Of a DNA stretch of 20,014 nucleotides, positions 7,873-15,549 are shown one piece after another (position 1 is the stretch's first letter; each line of letters opens with the position of its first letter). This DNA comes from Chlorobiales bacterium (GTDB lineage Bacteria > Bacteroidota > Chlorobiia > Chlorobiales > Chlorobiaceae). The notes beneath the pieces were generated by a model, which saw only the letters and a program-made list of their open reading frames with translations, was not told where the DNA came from and did not search any database. The stretch is taken from the NCBI GenBank assembly GCA_022360355.1, contig JAKSCY010000793.1:1-20014 (forward strand). Reading direction: 5' to 3'. The translations under genes and the position numbers were made by a program.

Positions 7873-8670
7873 ATGGAAACTTTTATACATCCCACAGCAA
7901 TAGTCAGTACAGAGGCTGAAATCGGTCTTGGAGTTTCAATCGGTCCATATACGGTTATCGAAGGTGATGTCGTTATCGGAGATAGGACCGAAATCGGCCC
8001 GCACGTGCAGATTGCCGAAGGGGCGCGGTTAGGCAGGGAATGCAAAATCTTTGCCGGTGCAACCCTTGCAACCGTTCCTCAGGACCTGAAGTTTGAGGGG
8101 GAAAAAACATACCTGCATGTGGGGGACCGCACGGTTATCAGGGAGTATGTCACCCTGAACAGAGGTACCAAGGCAAGCGGTAAAACGGTTGTTGGTTCCG
8201 ATAGCCTTATCATGGCCTATGTCCATGCCGGTCATGACTGTATTATAGGAAATCACGTCATTATTGTGAACTCGGTCCAGTTCGGGGGTCATTGTGAGGT
8301 AGAGGATTATGCTGTTGTAGGCGGTCTTGCCGGTGTTCACCAGTTTGTCCGTATCGGCAAATATGCCATGGTTGCAGGGATATCGAGGGCTTCTCTTGAT
8401 GTTCCTCCCTATGTCATGGCAGGTGGCCACGACACGTTTCGTTTTGAAGGGTTGAACATTGTCGGTCTTAAACGGCGGGGGTTCTCTTCAGAACAGATCG
8501 ACAATATACGTGATGTCTACCGGATTATTTTCCAGTCCGGTTTGCTCCTGGGTAACGCGCTTGAAAAGGTGGATCAGGAGTGCAAATGTACCCCGGAGGT
8601 GAATGAGATACTGCATTTCTTTGGCAATGGTTCGGCAAAGAGGAAGTATATTCGGCCGTTCAAGTCCTGA
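7873..8670 (+). CDS. lpxA: UDP-N-acetylglucosamine 3-O-acyltransferase
   Basis: LpxA performs the first step of lipid A synthesis, moving a 3-hydroxyacyl chain from ACP to UDP-GlcNAc in the cytoplasm. The 265-residue protein has a left-handed beta-helix of hexapeptide repeats over about residues 5-185 and a helical C-terminal domain. The family block around VHAGHDC contains His118 and His121; His121 aligns with catalytic His125 of E. coli. HQFVRIG (156-162), DVPPYV (176-181) and GLKRRGFS (198-205) are standard LpxA sequences. I chose ATG 7873; a TTG three bases earlier is also in frame. No other lpx gene or fabZ lies next to it, so it is separated from the usual lpxD-fabZ-lpxA group. Confidence 0.93.
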   Translation: METFIHPTAIVSTEAEIGLGVSIGPYTVIEGDVVIGDRTEIGPHVQIAEGARLGRECKIFAGATLATVPQDLKFEGEKTYLHVGDRTVIREYVTLNRGTKASGKTVVGSDSLIMAYVHAGHDCIIGNHVIIVNSVQFGGHCEVEDYAVVGGLAGVHQFVRIGKYAMVAGISRASLDVPPYVMAGGHDTFRFEGLNIVGLKRRGFSSEQIDNIRDVYRIIFQSGLLLGNALEKVDQECKCTPEVNEILHFFGNGSAKRKYIRPFKS

Positions 8671-8710
8671 ACCGGTCAATTCAGGTGAGAGTGAGGAGGG
8701 AAATGAAGGA

Positions 8711-9703
8711 ATGTCACGATGGGCGCTGGGGATAGATCTGGGTGGAACGGCTGTTAAAATAGCTGTTATCGATGAGGCTGCCGGGATGCTTGAGCATGAA
8801 CGGCATCCTACGCGAGTCGAGGCAGGGCCTGAAGGTGTCGTCGAGCATATTGCGTCGCTTGCGTTCTCCATGTACAGCCGGTTCAGGGAACGGCTCGGGG
8901 AAAAGCATTTTGCGGGTATAGGACTTGGTGCGCCCGGAGCTGTCGACAATGAAAGAGGGATTCTCAGTTATCCTCCGAACCTTCCCGGCTGGAAACAGTA
9001 CCCGTTGAAAAGCGAATTGCAAAAGGTTCTCATCAGAGACCATGCCATAAACTGCCTGCCGATTCTTGAAAATGATGCCAATATAGCGGCTTGTGGCGAA
9101 GCTGTTTTCGGAGCGGGGAAGGCATTCAGGGATTTTATGATGATCACCCTGGGGACAGGTGTTGGCGGCGGGATAATTCTTGACCGGAAGCTGTACAGAG
9201 GTACACACGGTACAGCAGGGGAGATCGGGTGTATGGCAGTTGATTACAGCGGAGAGAGGGTGCATGCTGGTTTAAGGGGATCGGTGGAAAGTCTTATTGG
9301 TAAGAAGGGTATTATTTCCATGGGGCTCGACATGTACCACTCCAACGAAAAGGTGTCATGGGCTGAAGATATTCACGGCAGGGATTTGTGCAACCTTTCG
9401 CCGAGAACTCTTGAGAAAGCAGCTTATCGTGGCGATCCTGTCGCCAGAGAGGTATGGAGCAAGGTGGGTACTATTCTCGGAGTTGGTTTGGCAGGGGTGA
9501 TCGCGCTGATGGATATCCGTAAATTCGTTGTGGGTGGAGGTATTTCCGGAGCGGGCGACCTCATCTTTTCCCCCGCATTCAAACAGATGAAACAATCAAC
9601 GCTCCCGTCGATGCATGAGGGAATGGAGCTGGTTCCTGCTGCTCTCGGGAACAGGGCAGGAGTATACGGTGCAGCCGCACTCTGTTTTTCTTCTATAGCA
9701 TGA
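8711..9703 (+). CDS. ROK-family sugar kinase without the zinc motif
   Basis: This 330-residue protein is an ROK-family (glucokinase-like) sugar kinase. It shows the phosphate-1 loop GIDLGGTAVK (7-16), the catalytic block ENDAN (120-124, Asp122 as the likely base), and TLGTGVGGG (146-154). The sugar-binding GEIGC (170-174) has Cys174 where most ROK kinases have the zinc-binding His. The usual CxCGxxGCxE zinc motif is replaced by HAGLRGSVES (185-194), so the protein should not bind structural zinc in the usual way. ATG 8711 is preferred, with GAGGAGGG at 8694-8701 as a possible ribosome site. An upstream in-frame extension to 8603 would overlap lpxA and adds nothing conserved. The substrate, probably glucose or N-acetyl-sugar, cannot be told. 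Its end overlaps an ATG of the next frame. Confidence 0.85.
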   Translation: MSRWALGIDLGGTAVKIAVIDEAAGMLEHERHPTRVEAGPEGVVEHIASLAFSMYSRFRERLGEKHFAGIGLGAPGAVDNERGILSYPPNLPGWKQYPLKSELQKVLIRDHAINCLPILENDANIAACGEAVFGAGKAFRDFMMITLGTGVGGGIILDRKLYRGTHGTAGEIGCMAVDYSGERVHAGLRGSVESLIGKKGIISMGLDMYHSNEKVSWAEDIHGRDLCNLSPRTLEKAAYRGDPVAREVWSKVGTILGVGLAGVIALMDIRKFVVGGGISGAGDLIFSPAFKQMKQSTLPSMHEGMELVPAALGNRAGVYGAAALCFSSIA

Positions 9704-9710
9704 GAGGGGG
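9704..9710 (+). promoter_or_regulatory. ribosome binding site deciding the ComF start
   Basis: GAGGGGG lies four bases before ATG 9715 and follows the ROK stop codon. It favours 9715 over the in-frame ATG at 9700. Confidence 0.6.
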
Positions 9711-9714
9711 TGTA

Positions 9715-10401
9715 ATGTTTGATGAAATGCTCCATCTTTTGTATCCTCGTGTCTGTGCCGGATGCCACTCTCTTCTTGTTTCAGAAGAGAAAGGCATCTG
9801 CCCGGAATGTATCGCAACCTTTGATGCGTTTTCCGATGCGGATGCAGCAGGTTGTGCGATACAGGAAAGGTTCGGGCACAGCTGCCCGACAGGCAATTAT
9901 CCCGAAAGGGCATGGTCACTCTACAGGTTTCATAAAAACGACAGGCTGCAGAGGGTTATTCATGCGATGAAATATGAAGGGGTACACAGGCTCGGAGAGG
10001 TTTTCGGGATGCTTCTCGCTGAAATGATAGCAGGATCCGGTGCCGATAACCGGTTCGGTTGCATTGTGCCCGTTCCGCTTCACCGGTTGAAAGTTGTAGA
10101 AAGGACGTACAATCAGTCCGAGATTATTGCCCGGTCAGCAGCAACCATTCTCCGAAAGGATGTCCGGCCGGATCTTGTGATTCGCAAAAAATACACACGC
10201 CCCCAGGCCGGGTTGTCTCCACAGGAGAGACAGAGCAATGTCAAGGACGCGTTTGTCCCGTCGGGCAACATTGTGCCGGAAAACATTTTGCTTGTTGATG
10301 ATGTTCTCACAACAGGTGCTACTGCGGCTGCTGTTATGCACGCTCTCGAATCTGCCGGAGCTGTCAATATCTCGCTTGCAACTGTTGCACTTGCTGCTTG
10401 A
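9715..10401 (+). CDS. ComF family phosphoribosyltransferase-like protein
   Basis: The 228-residue product has the ComF layout: an N-terminal zinc ribbon with Cys14-x2-Cys17 and Cys29-x2-Cys32, then a type I phosphoribosyltransferase fold. The PRPP-binding loop ILLVDDVLTTGAT is at 191-203, and PVPLH (119-123) and NQSE (133-136) are family positions. In naturally competent bacteria ComF takes part in DNA uptake downstream of the membrane channel; in other bacteria its role is not established. ATG 9715 is preferred because GAGGGGG (9704-9710) sits four bases before it. An earlier ATG at 9700 overlaps the stop of the ROK gene and lacks such a site. No other competence gene is in the window. Confidence 0.88.
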   Translation: MFDEMLHLLYPRVCAGCHSLLVSEEKGICPECIATFDAFSDADAAGCAIQERFGHSCPTGNYPERAWSLYRFHKNDRLQRVIHAMKYEGVHRLGEVFGMLLAEMIAGSGADNRFGCIVPVPLHRLKVVERTYNQSEIIARSAATILRKDVRPDLVIRKKYTRPQAGLSPQERQSNVKDAFVPSGNIVPENILLVDDVLTTGATAAAVMHALESAGAVNISLATVALAA

Positions 10402-10432
10402 CAACTGTAGCACCTACCAGGAGCAGGAAGCT

Positions 10433-11179
10433 ATGGACCTTTTTTATACACCGTCGGAACGGATAGATCTTTCCGGAAGAACGCTTACTGTCGGAGGAGA
10501 GGAATTTTTTCATATTACGAAGTCTCTCAGAAAGAAAGAGGGGGAGGCTATACTTCTTACCGATGGTGAAGGGCTTTCGATAAAGGCTGATATCACGAAG
10601 ATCGGCAGGAACGATCTTACGGCGGCGATTGTAAGTAAAGAGTATATACCTTGTGCTTCTGAAAAAGTGACGGTTGCCATGTCGCTTCTGAAATCGTCAC
10701 ACCGTTTTGATTTTTTCCTCGAAAAGGCAACCGAACTTGGTGTCACCGGGATTGTTCCCATGATAAGTCAGCGAACAGTGTGTCGGCTAAAATCAGAGAA
10801 AGCAAACAGGAAGCTGGAGCGTTGGAGGAAGGTTATTGTTTCCGCTGCATGTCAGACAAAGAGGTACTATTTCCCGGAAATCACCGCGCCGCTTCATTTT
10901 GAAGAAGTGCTTCAGCTTGAGGGGTATGACATGAAAATGATTCCTTATGAGTCGTCGGAAATTACCCCGGAGGCATCATTCACCGGCAGGAGTGTGTTGT
11001 TTATAGTTGGAAGTGAGGGTGGATTTACCGAGGGCGAGATAGAGCAGGCCCGTAAAGAGGGCTTTCGGGAGGTTTCATTTGGCCGTTCGATCCTGCGTGC
11101 GGAAACAGCAGGTGTTTTTGCTGTTGCCATGGTTCGTTCACAGCTTCTCGTGAACGGGCAGACCGATTGCGGATTATAA
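10433..11179 (+). CDS. rsmE: 16S rRNA (uracil1498-N3)-methyltransferase
   Basis: RsmE is a SPOUT-class enzyme that methylates N3 of U1498 in 16S rRNA. The 248-residue length is typical. The N-terminal part (1-70) is the PUA-like RNA-binding domain with HITKSLRKKEGE (27-38). The C-terminal part carries the trefoil-knot SAM site: IVGSEGGFTEGE (191-202) and FGRSILRAETAG (216-227). The QTKR block (141-144) corresponds to a conserved position in the family. ATG 10433 is chosen because it matches the family N-terminus and is preceded by AGGAAG at 10425-10430. The open frame reaches back to 10238, but that part only overlaps the ComF gene in another frame. Confidence 0.93.
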   Translation: MDLFYTPSERIDLSGRTLTVGGEEFFHITKSLRKKEGEAILLTDGEGLSIKADITKIGRNDLTAAIVSKEYIPCASEKVTVAMSLLKSSHRFDFFLEKATELGVTGIVPMISQRTVCRLKSEKANRKLERWRKVIVSAACQTKRYYFPEITAPLHFEEVLQLEGYDMKMIPYESSEITPEASFTGRSVLFIVGSEGGFTEGEIEQARKEGFREVSFGRSILRAETAGVFAVAMVRSQLLVNGQTDCGL

Positions 11180-11201
11180 AATATAAAGGGATAGACTCAA
11201 A

Positions 11202-12302
11202 ATGCTTATGCAAAAGACGCTGCTCAACAATATCATTCTGCTGATTTTCGTCCTGCTGATTTCGGCGATTTTTGTGTCCATGGTTTACAACTTTCTCATG
11301 GTTATTCTTATTGCCGCTATTTTTTCGGGGCTCGCAATGCCGTTGTACCGCCGGTTTGAGGCTTTGTTCAGGGGACGGAAAAGCCTGAGTTCGGCGATGA
11401 CGATTCTCACTATAGCACTGATTCTGATTTTTCCTTTGCTTGCCCTGCTTGGTATCGTGGCCGCACAGGCGATAAAAGTCAGCCGTTCGGTTGGCCCATG
11501 GATTGAAGAGCGGCTCGAAGAACCAACGGCTTTTCATGATATTGTCAGTGCATTGCCATACTCCGAAACCATCAGCGAATACAGCGATGAAATCCTGCAG
11601 CGCGTTGGTGAGCTGGTTGGAAAAATGAGCACGTTCCTGTTTGAGAATCTTTCCTCTTTTACCCTGTCGACGGTGCATACGCTGTTTATGATGTTTGTTT
11701 TTTTCTATACCATGTTTTTTTTCCTCAAGGACGGCAGGGAATTACTCAGGAAAATACTGTACTATCTCCCTCTCAGTGAACGCGACCAGTCGCGTATGCT
11801 CGAGAAGTTTACCTCGGTTACCGGAGCGACCATCAGAGGGACTTTTGTGATCGGCATTATTCAGGGCAGTCTTGCCGGTGCTGCCTTGATGGTCGCCGGA
11901 ATTGACAGCGCTGTATTCTGGGGTGCGGTAATGACGGTGTTGTCGATCATTCCGGTTATAGGGTCGGGGCTTGTATGGGGTCCGGCGGTTATTTATCTCT
12001 ATGCGACCGGGGAATATGTGGCTGCGACCGGCTTGTTGCTTTTCTGCGGCCTGTTGGTAAGCAGTATTGATAATATTCTCAGACCGACTCTTGTTGGGAG
12101 GGACACCAAAATGCATGAACTTCTGATCTTTTTCGGTACTTTCGGCGGAATAAGTCTGTTTGGCATAGCGGGGTTCATAGTAGGGCCTGTTATCGCCGCC
12201 CTGTTTATTACTGTCTGGGAGATTTACGGCGAAACTTTCCAGGAGTATCTCAACACATTGAAAAATCCTGTTCCCTGTGATGAACCCGGGGAGGAGCAAT
12301 AA
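11202..12302 (+). CDS. AI-2E family transporter (PerM/YdiK type)
   Basis: This 366-residue inner-membrane protein has the AI-2E transporter arrangement: two or three hydrophobic segments in the first 90 residues, a soluble central stretch (about 95-145), and then five or so closely spaced helices to residue about 345. The family-typical C-terminal region is visible: a helix ending near DNILRPTLVG, then HELLIFFGTFGG and a final helix containing GFIVGPVIAALF. Members export autoinducer-2 or, in other cases, act as ion antiporters; the substrate here is unknown. The gene starts 22 bases after rsmE and its last codons hold the ribosome site of the next gene. Confidence 0.88.
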   Translation: MLMQKTLLNNIILLIFVLLISAIFVSMVYNFLMVILIAAIFSGLAMPLYRRFEALFRGRKSLSSAMTILTIALILIFPLLALLGIVAAQAIKVSRSVGPWIEERLEEPTAFHDIVSALPYSETISEYSDEILQRVGELVGKMSTFLFENLSSFTLSTVHTLFMMFVFFYTMFFFLKDGRELLRKILYYLPLSERDQSRMLEKFTSVTGATIRGTFVIGIIQGSLAGAALMVAGIDSAVFWGAVMTVLSIIPVIGSGLVWGPAVIYLYATGEYVAATGLLLFCGLLVSSIDNILRPTLVGRDTKMHELLIFFGTFGGISLFGIAGFIVGPVIAALFITVWEIYGETFQEYLNTLKNPVPCDEPGEEQ

Positions 12303-12305
12303 ACC

Positions 12306-13238
12306 ATGAGCAGATCAAGATCAGTACATTGTATCTCCGTTCTCACGTTTATAGCCTGTATGATGCTTGCCGTGCAGGTGCCTTCTTACGCAAAGCCGGT
12401 CACGGAAACAGACAGCCTGAACATTGAGCAGGAAATAAATTCCTACATCCTCAAAGACCTCGGTACATCTCGAGTGCTTATGTCGAAAAATACCCGAAAA
12501 CGGATACAGCCTGCGAGCCTGACGAAAATACTTACCGCTATTATCGCGATTGAAAGCGGCAAGCTTGGTGACGTGGTTGACATTCCAAAAGAAGCGACAG
12601 CCGTGGAGCCGACAAAAGCAGGCTTTGAAACAGGAGAGAAGATACGTCTTGTGGACCTTGTCAAAGCATCGATAGTACGATCGAGCAATGATGCAGCCTT
12701 TGCCATAGCGATCCATCTTGGAGGAAGTGTCAACGGTTTTGCCGGGATAATGAACCGCCGGGCAAGAGAGATAGGAATGAAGCAGTCGCACTTTACCAAT
12801 CCTGCAGGGTATGACAGGGATCTCTATGCGGGGCATTACTCAACGGCGAGCGATCTGCTGCGGCTCACCGAGTACGCGATCGGCAATGAAATTTTTAACC
12901 GTATTGCCGCACTTGATTCAGCATTGTTTTACGAGCAGAAAACAAAGAAAAAATACTCCCTTAAATCCAGTAACAAACTTCTTGAGAAGTATCAGTATGC
13001 AGTTGGCATCAAGACCGGATATACTTTGAGGGCAGGCAGATGCCTTATTGCCCGTGCAAAAAAAGGAAACAGGGATATGGTGCTTGTTATGCTCAAGGCC
13101 GGAAAAAAGCGGTGGGAACTTGCAGAGAAAATGTTTGAAGAGGGTTTTGCAATGAGCGGACGGGACAAGGTCTTGTCCCGTACAAAGAATCGGGAGAGTA
13201 CTAGGCCGCTAATGCTGATGGGCAACGAACTGCAGTGA
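12306..13238 (+). CDS. D-alanyl-D-alanine carboxypeptidase (S11, DacA-like)
   Basis: This is a low-molecular-weight penicillin-binding protein that trims the terminal D-Ala from peptidoglycan stem peptides in the periplasm. A signal peptide covers about residues 1-29, ending near PSYAK. All three active-site motifs are present: SLTK with nucleophile Ser71 and Lys74, SSN (126-128), and KTG (236-238). At 310 residues it lacks the C-terminal beta domain and amphipathic anchor seen in E. coli PBP5, so it may be free in the periplasm or anchored in another way. GGGGAGGAG (12288-12296), inside the end of the upstream gene, gives it a good ribosome site. Only three bases separate the two genes, which indicates co-translation. 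Confidence 0.92.
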   Translation: MSRSRSVHCISVLTFIACMMLAVQVPSYAKPVTETDSLNIEQEINSYILKDLGTSRVLMSKNTRKRIQPASLTKILTAIIAIESGKLGDVVDIPKEATAVEPTKAGFETGEKIRLVDLVKASIVRSSNDAAFAIAIHLGGSVNGFAGIMNRRAREIGMKQSHFTNPAGYDRDLYAGHYSTASDLLRLTEYAIGNEIFNRIAALDSALFYEQKTKKKYSLKSSNKLLEKYQYAVGIKTGYTLRAGRCLIARAKKGNRDMVLVMLKAGKKRWELAEKMFEEGFAMSGRDKVLSRTKNRESTRPLMLMGNELQ

Positions 13239-13259
13239 AAGGTAGAACGGCTCGATGGC

Positions 13260-13290
13260 AAAAAACAAAAAAGGTATTCCCTGCCTTCTT
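13260..13290 (-). terminator. rho-independent terminator after ndk
   Basis: Read on the minus strand, AAGAAGG (13290-13284) pairs with CCTTTTT (13274-13268) around a nine-base loop, with one G-U pair. Two runs of six T follow, separated by one G. It begins 15 bases after the ndk stop. The convergent carboxypeptidase gene ends only 21 bases away on the other strand; the plus-strand version lacks a T run, so it would mainly serve ndk. Confidence 0.55.
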
Positions 13291-13305
13291 AAGGTAACTT
13301 CACGA

Positions 13306-13731
13306 TCAGTTGTTCACACGGACGGCTTCTTCGGTCGAGAAGAAGAATGAAGACTCGATCTGTGCATTTTCATCCGAGTCTGATCCATGCACGATGTTTT
13401 CTCCTTTGCTGTCTGCATAGAGCTTGCGGACGGTTCCTTCTTCAGCTTCAGCCGGATCGGTTGCCCCGATGAGTTTGCGGAAATCTTCCACGGCGTTTTC
13501 TTTTTCAAGTATCATCGGAACACATGGCCCCGAGGACATGAACTCGACGAGTTCCACGAAGAAAGGCCTTTCACGGTGTACGGCGTAAAATGCCCCTGCA
13601 GTTTCTTTCGTCAGCTTTGTTTTTTTCATGGCAACAATGCGAAAGCCTGCACGTTCGATCTTGTCGATTACCGCACCGGTCAGCTGTTTGCGTACACAGT
13701 CAGGTTTAAGAATGGTAAGCGTTCTTTCCAT
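13306..13731 (-). CDS. ndk: nucleoside diphosphate kinase
   Basis: Ndk exchanges the gamma-phosphate between nucleoside di- and triphosphates through a phosphohistidine. The 141-residue length is standard. Family motifs are in order: TLTILKPD (4-11, Lys9), FYAVH (48-52), RKLIGATDP (85-93) and NIVHGSDS (112-119) with catalytic His115. No Shine-Dalgarno sequence is visible before the ATG. A CATAAT sequence at 13772-13767 on the minus strand could be a -10 element, but I see no good -35. The 180-base gap upstream of it holds a pair of 8-base direct repeats listed separately. Confidence 0.97.
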   Translation of the reverse strand: MERTLTILKPDCVRKQLTGAVIDKIERAGFRIVAMKKTKLTKETAGAFYAVHRERPFFVELVEFMSSGPCVPMILEKENAVEDFRKLIGATDPAEAEEGTVRKLYADSKGENIVHGSDSDENAQIESSFFFSTEEAVRVNN

Positions 13732-13782
13732 CTGTATATGTTGTTGTTGATTGTTAGTCTTAGGTCATTATGCATGAATTCG

Positions 13783-13810
13783 TGACCGAAGATACGTAAT
13801 GTTGACCGAA
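13783..13810 (+). repeat. 8-base direct repeat pair upstream of ndk
   Basis: TGACCGAA occurs at 13783-13790 and again at 13803-13810, exactly 20 bases apart, which is about two helical turns. Each copy is followed by one variable base and AT. An inverted partial copy, GGTCA, lies at 13763-13767. The spacing suggests a regulator binding site upstream of ndk, but this is inference from one locus. Confidence 0.4.
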
Positions 13811-13911
13811 TATGGAAGCTCTAATTGCTGTGCACCAAACTGTTCCAGATGAGAGGGAGGGGAAACAGGCCGGAATCAGCAGGCAACCGGGAAAAGCAGG
13901 AAATGCAGATG

Positions 13912-15246
13912 TCAGGTTTTTGCGGTTCCGTTCGAGTCTTCATTATTGAAAATCACCAGTATTTTTCCCACCCGCTGCCCGTTCATTTTGATCACCTTGA
14001 AAAGCATGTCCTGCCACTCGAGGGTATCCATTACTGAAGGAACTTTCTCGAGTTTGGTCATGAGGAAGCCGCCCATGGTATCGTATCGAGGATCTTCTTC
14101 ATCGAGGAAATTGTCGAGATCAAATTCTGTGATGAAATCATCAACAGGGAGCAGGCCGTCGACGATCCAGGTGCGCTGACTTCTGCGTACAATTTTTTTA
14201 CTTCCTTCAAGATCGTCGGCAGGAATATCTCCGACAATGCTTTCAAGCACATCCGTCAGTGTTATGGCGCCCTGCACCGACCCCTGTTCATCGATTACGA
14301 GCGCAAGATGCGCTCTGTTCTCTTTGAAAAGCTCAAGCACCTGGAAAGCGGGGACGGATTCCGGAACGAACAGAGGCGGTTTCATTGCTTTGTGAATGGT
14401 TGCCTTGAGGTTTCCGGGTTCGAGCAACTGTTTGTTGACAAGGTCGAGTGAACGGACAACACCTCTCAGGTCGTCAAGGTTTCCTTCGGCAACCGGAAAG
14501 CGTGACCGGCCGCTCGCCTGCATTTTGGAGATCAGTTCCTTTTCGGGAGCGTTAAGGTCAAGCCATTCGATCTCGCTTTTCGGTGTCATCATGGAGCTGG
14601 CCCTCTTGTCGCTCATACGGAATATTCTCGATACCATCTCATATTCTACTGACTCAAACACGCCTTTCTTTGCGCCCTGTTTTATCATGAGCATGACCTC
14701 TTCATCACTCACAAGAGGTTTTTCGATATTTCTAATGCCGATTATTTTAAGGACGATGTTTGTTGAGCCGTTGATAAGGTGTACTACCGGAGCACTGAAA
14801 CGGCAGATGATGTCGATAATGCGGGCGATTTTGATCGCTATCTGCTCCGGATGCTGTAAAGCGATTTTTTTCGGGGCAAGTTCACCGATGATCAGGGTGA
14901 AATAAGTGACGCCCACGACAACCAGCCCAAGTGCCAGTTCTTCACTGTAAGGTGCGAGGGGTTCTATGCCGGAGATGATCTCTGCAACGGGAGCTGAAAA
15001 GCTTACACCACTGAACGCACCGGCAAGCGTTGCGATGAGGGTGATGCCTACCTGTATGGCGGAAAGAAATCTGCCGGGATTGTCCAGCAGGTCGAGAACA
15101 AGGGATGCTCTGGCTATTCCCGCGTCACGCAATTCATGCAGTTTGGCTTCTCTTGAAGAGATAATGGCAAATTCGGCCATCGAAAAGAAGCTGTTAGCCA
15201 GGATCAGGCCGAATAATATAAATAGTTCTAATATATCGGAGTCCAT
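13912..15246 (-). CDS. CNNM/CorC-type CBS-domain membrane protein (HlyC/CorC family)
   Basis: The 444-residue protein has the standard architecture of the hemolysin C/CorC group. An N-terminal CNNM (DUF21) transmembrane domain covers about 1-165, with the signature GELAPKK (121-127). A CBS pair follows (about 215-338), containing MMTPKSEIEWLD and FKENRAHLALVIDEQG (307-322), then a CorC_HlyC domain (about 353-435). Family members are linked to magnesium or cobalt efflux; calling them hemolysins is historical. It is transcribed toward ndk, with 180 bases between, so it probably has a separate transcript. No Shine-Dalgarno sequence precedes the ATG, but a short hairpin and an extended -10 promoter lie just upstream. 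Confidence 0.92.
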   Translation of the reverse strand: MDSDILELFILFGLILANSFFSMAEFAIISSREAKLHELRDAGIARASLVLDLLDNPGRFLSAIQVGITLIATLAGAFSGVSFSAPVAEIISGIEPLAPYSEELALGLVVVGVTYFTLIIGELAPKKIALQHPEQIAIKIARIIDIICRFSAPVVHLINGSTNIVLKIIGIRNIEKPLVSDEEVMLMIKQGAKKGVFESVEYEMVSRIFRMSDKRASSMMTPKSEIEWLDLNAPEKELISKMQASGRSRFPVAEGNLDDLRGVVRSLDLVNKQLLEPGNLKATIHKAMKPPLFVPESVPAFQVLELFKENRAHLALVIDEQGSVQGAITLTDVLESIVGDIPADDLEGSKKIVRRSQRTWIVDGLLPVDDFITEFDLDNFLDEEDPRYDTMGGFLMTKLEKVPSVMDTLEWQDMLFKVIKMNGQRVGKILVIFNNEDSNGTAKT

Positions 15247-15252
15247 ATAGTT

Positions 15253-15266
15253 GGCACAAGGGTGCC
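15253..15266 (-). promoter_or_regulatory. short hairpin just before the corC-like start
   Basis: On the minus strand GGCAC and GTGCC form a perfect five-base-pair stem around CCTT, ending six bases before the ATG. It lies where the transcript from the upstream promoter would begin, so it could be a 5' stabilising hairpin, a translation block or an operator. Confidence 0.4.
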
Positions 15267-15270
15267 TGAG

Positions 15271-15298
15271 AGTATAACAGTCTAAGAGTTTATTTCAA
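15271..15298 (-). promoter_or_regulatory. sigma-70-type promoter of the corC-like gene
   Basis: The minus strand shows TTGAAA (15298-15293), a 16-base spacer and TATACT (15276-15271), with an extended TGT directly before the -10. This matches the bacterial housekeeping consensus at ten of twelve positions. Initiation would fall near 15264, giving a leader of under 20 bases for the corC-like gene. Confidence 0.6.
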
Positions 15299-15329
15299 AT
15301 CAGATAAATGTATTAATCAATTAAGATAG

Positions 15330-15436
15330 ATAAAAAATCCCCAACAGAGGTTGCAGGAGTACCTGCAAGGGAGAATTCCGAACGGTTAAGTGCGTCAGGT
15401 GGCAGTCGGTAGCCTCATCCCGGTATGGCAGCCACT
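15330..15436. other. structured non-coding stretch between corC-like and rodZ-like genes
   Basis: The gap 15247-15549 has no convincing gene. Besides the corC-like promoter it holds two inverted repeats: TTGCAGG/CCTGCAA (15351-15357 and 15362-15368, four-base loop) and GTGGC/GCCAC (15399-15403 and 15431-15435) enclosing a further CGG/CCG pairing. On the minus strand the segment ends in CCTC-TGTT-GGGG followed by six T (15349-15333), which resembles a weak terminator. The whole could be a small RNA on the minus strand or a leader on the plus strand. I do not match it to a riboswitch family that I know. Confidence 0.35.
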
Positions 15437-15549
15437 AAAATATGTTGTTATTTCAATTGTGCTGATGGCTTAATTTTTGTAAACTACATAAATTGAGCAT
15501 TTTGTGCGGTTCAGGCGATTTAACGGATGACATAAACCACTTGCATGTC

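Noticed and set aside
7506..8045. 179-residue open frame on the minus strand across the DUF2723-lpxA junction
   Set aside because: It lies opposite two well-supported genes, has a low-complexity composition without recognisable motifs, and looks like a codon-bias shadow.
8603..8710. Upstream extension of the ROK kinase frame
   Set aside because: It overlaps the end of lpxA and adds no family sequence; the phosphate loop fits a start at 8711.
10238..10432. Upstream extension of the rsmE frame
   Set aside because: It overlaps the ComF gene in another frame and precedes the conserved RsmE N-terminus, which begins at ATG 10433.
11025..12299. Two long minus-strand open frames (11025-11678 and 11742-12299) opposite rsmE and the AI-2E gene
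   Set aside because: They are rich in Gln, Asn, Arg and His, as expected for the antisense of membrane-protein codons, and have no domain or ribosome site.
12321..12836. 171-residue minus-strand frame opposite the carboxypeptidase gene
   Set aside because: The plus-strand gene has a signal peptide and all three active-site motifs; the antisense frame has nothing recognisable.
13825..14037. Small plus-strand frame in the ndk-corC gap
   Set aside because: More than half of it overlaps the well-supported corC-like gene, it has no motif, and the 180-base gap is better read as intergenic.
15396..15440. Hairpin region considered as an SRP RNA, tmRNA or known riboswitch
   Set aside because: The conserved SRP tetraloop region, a tRNA-like acceptor/T-arm and known riboswitch cores are not present.
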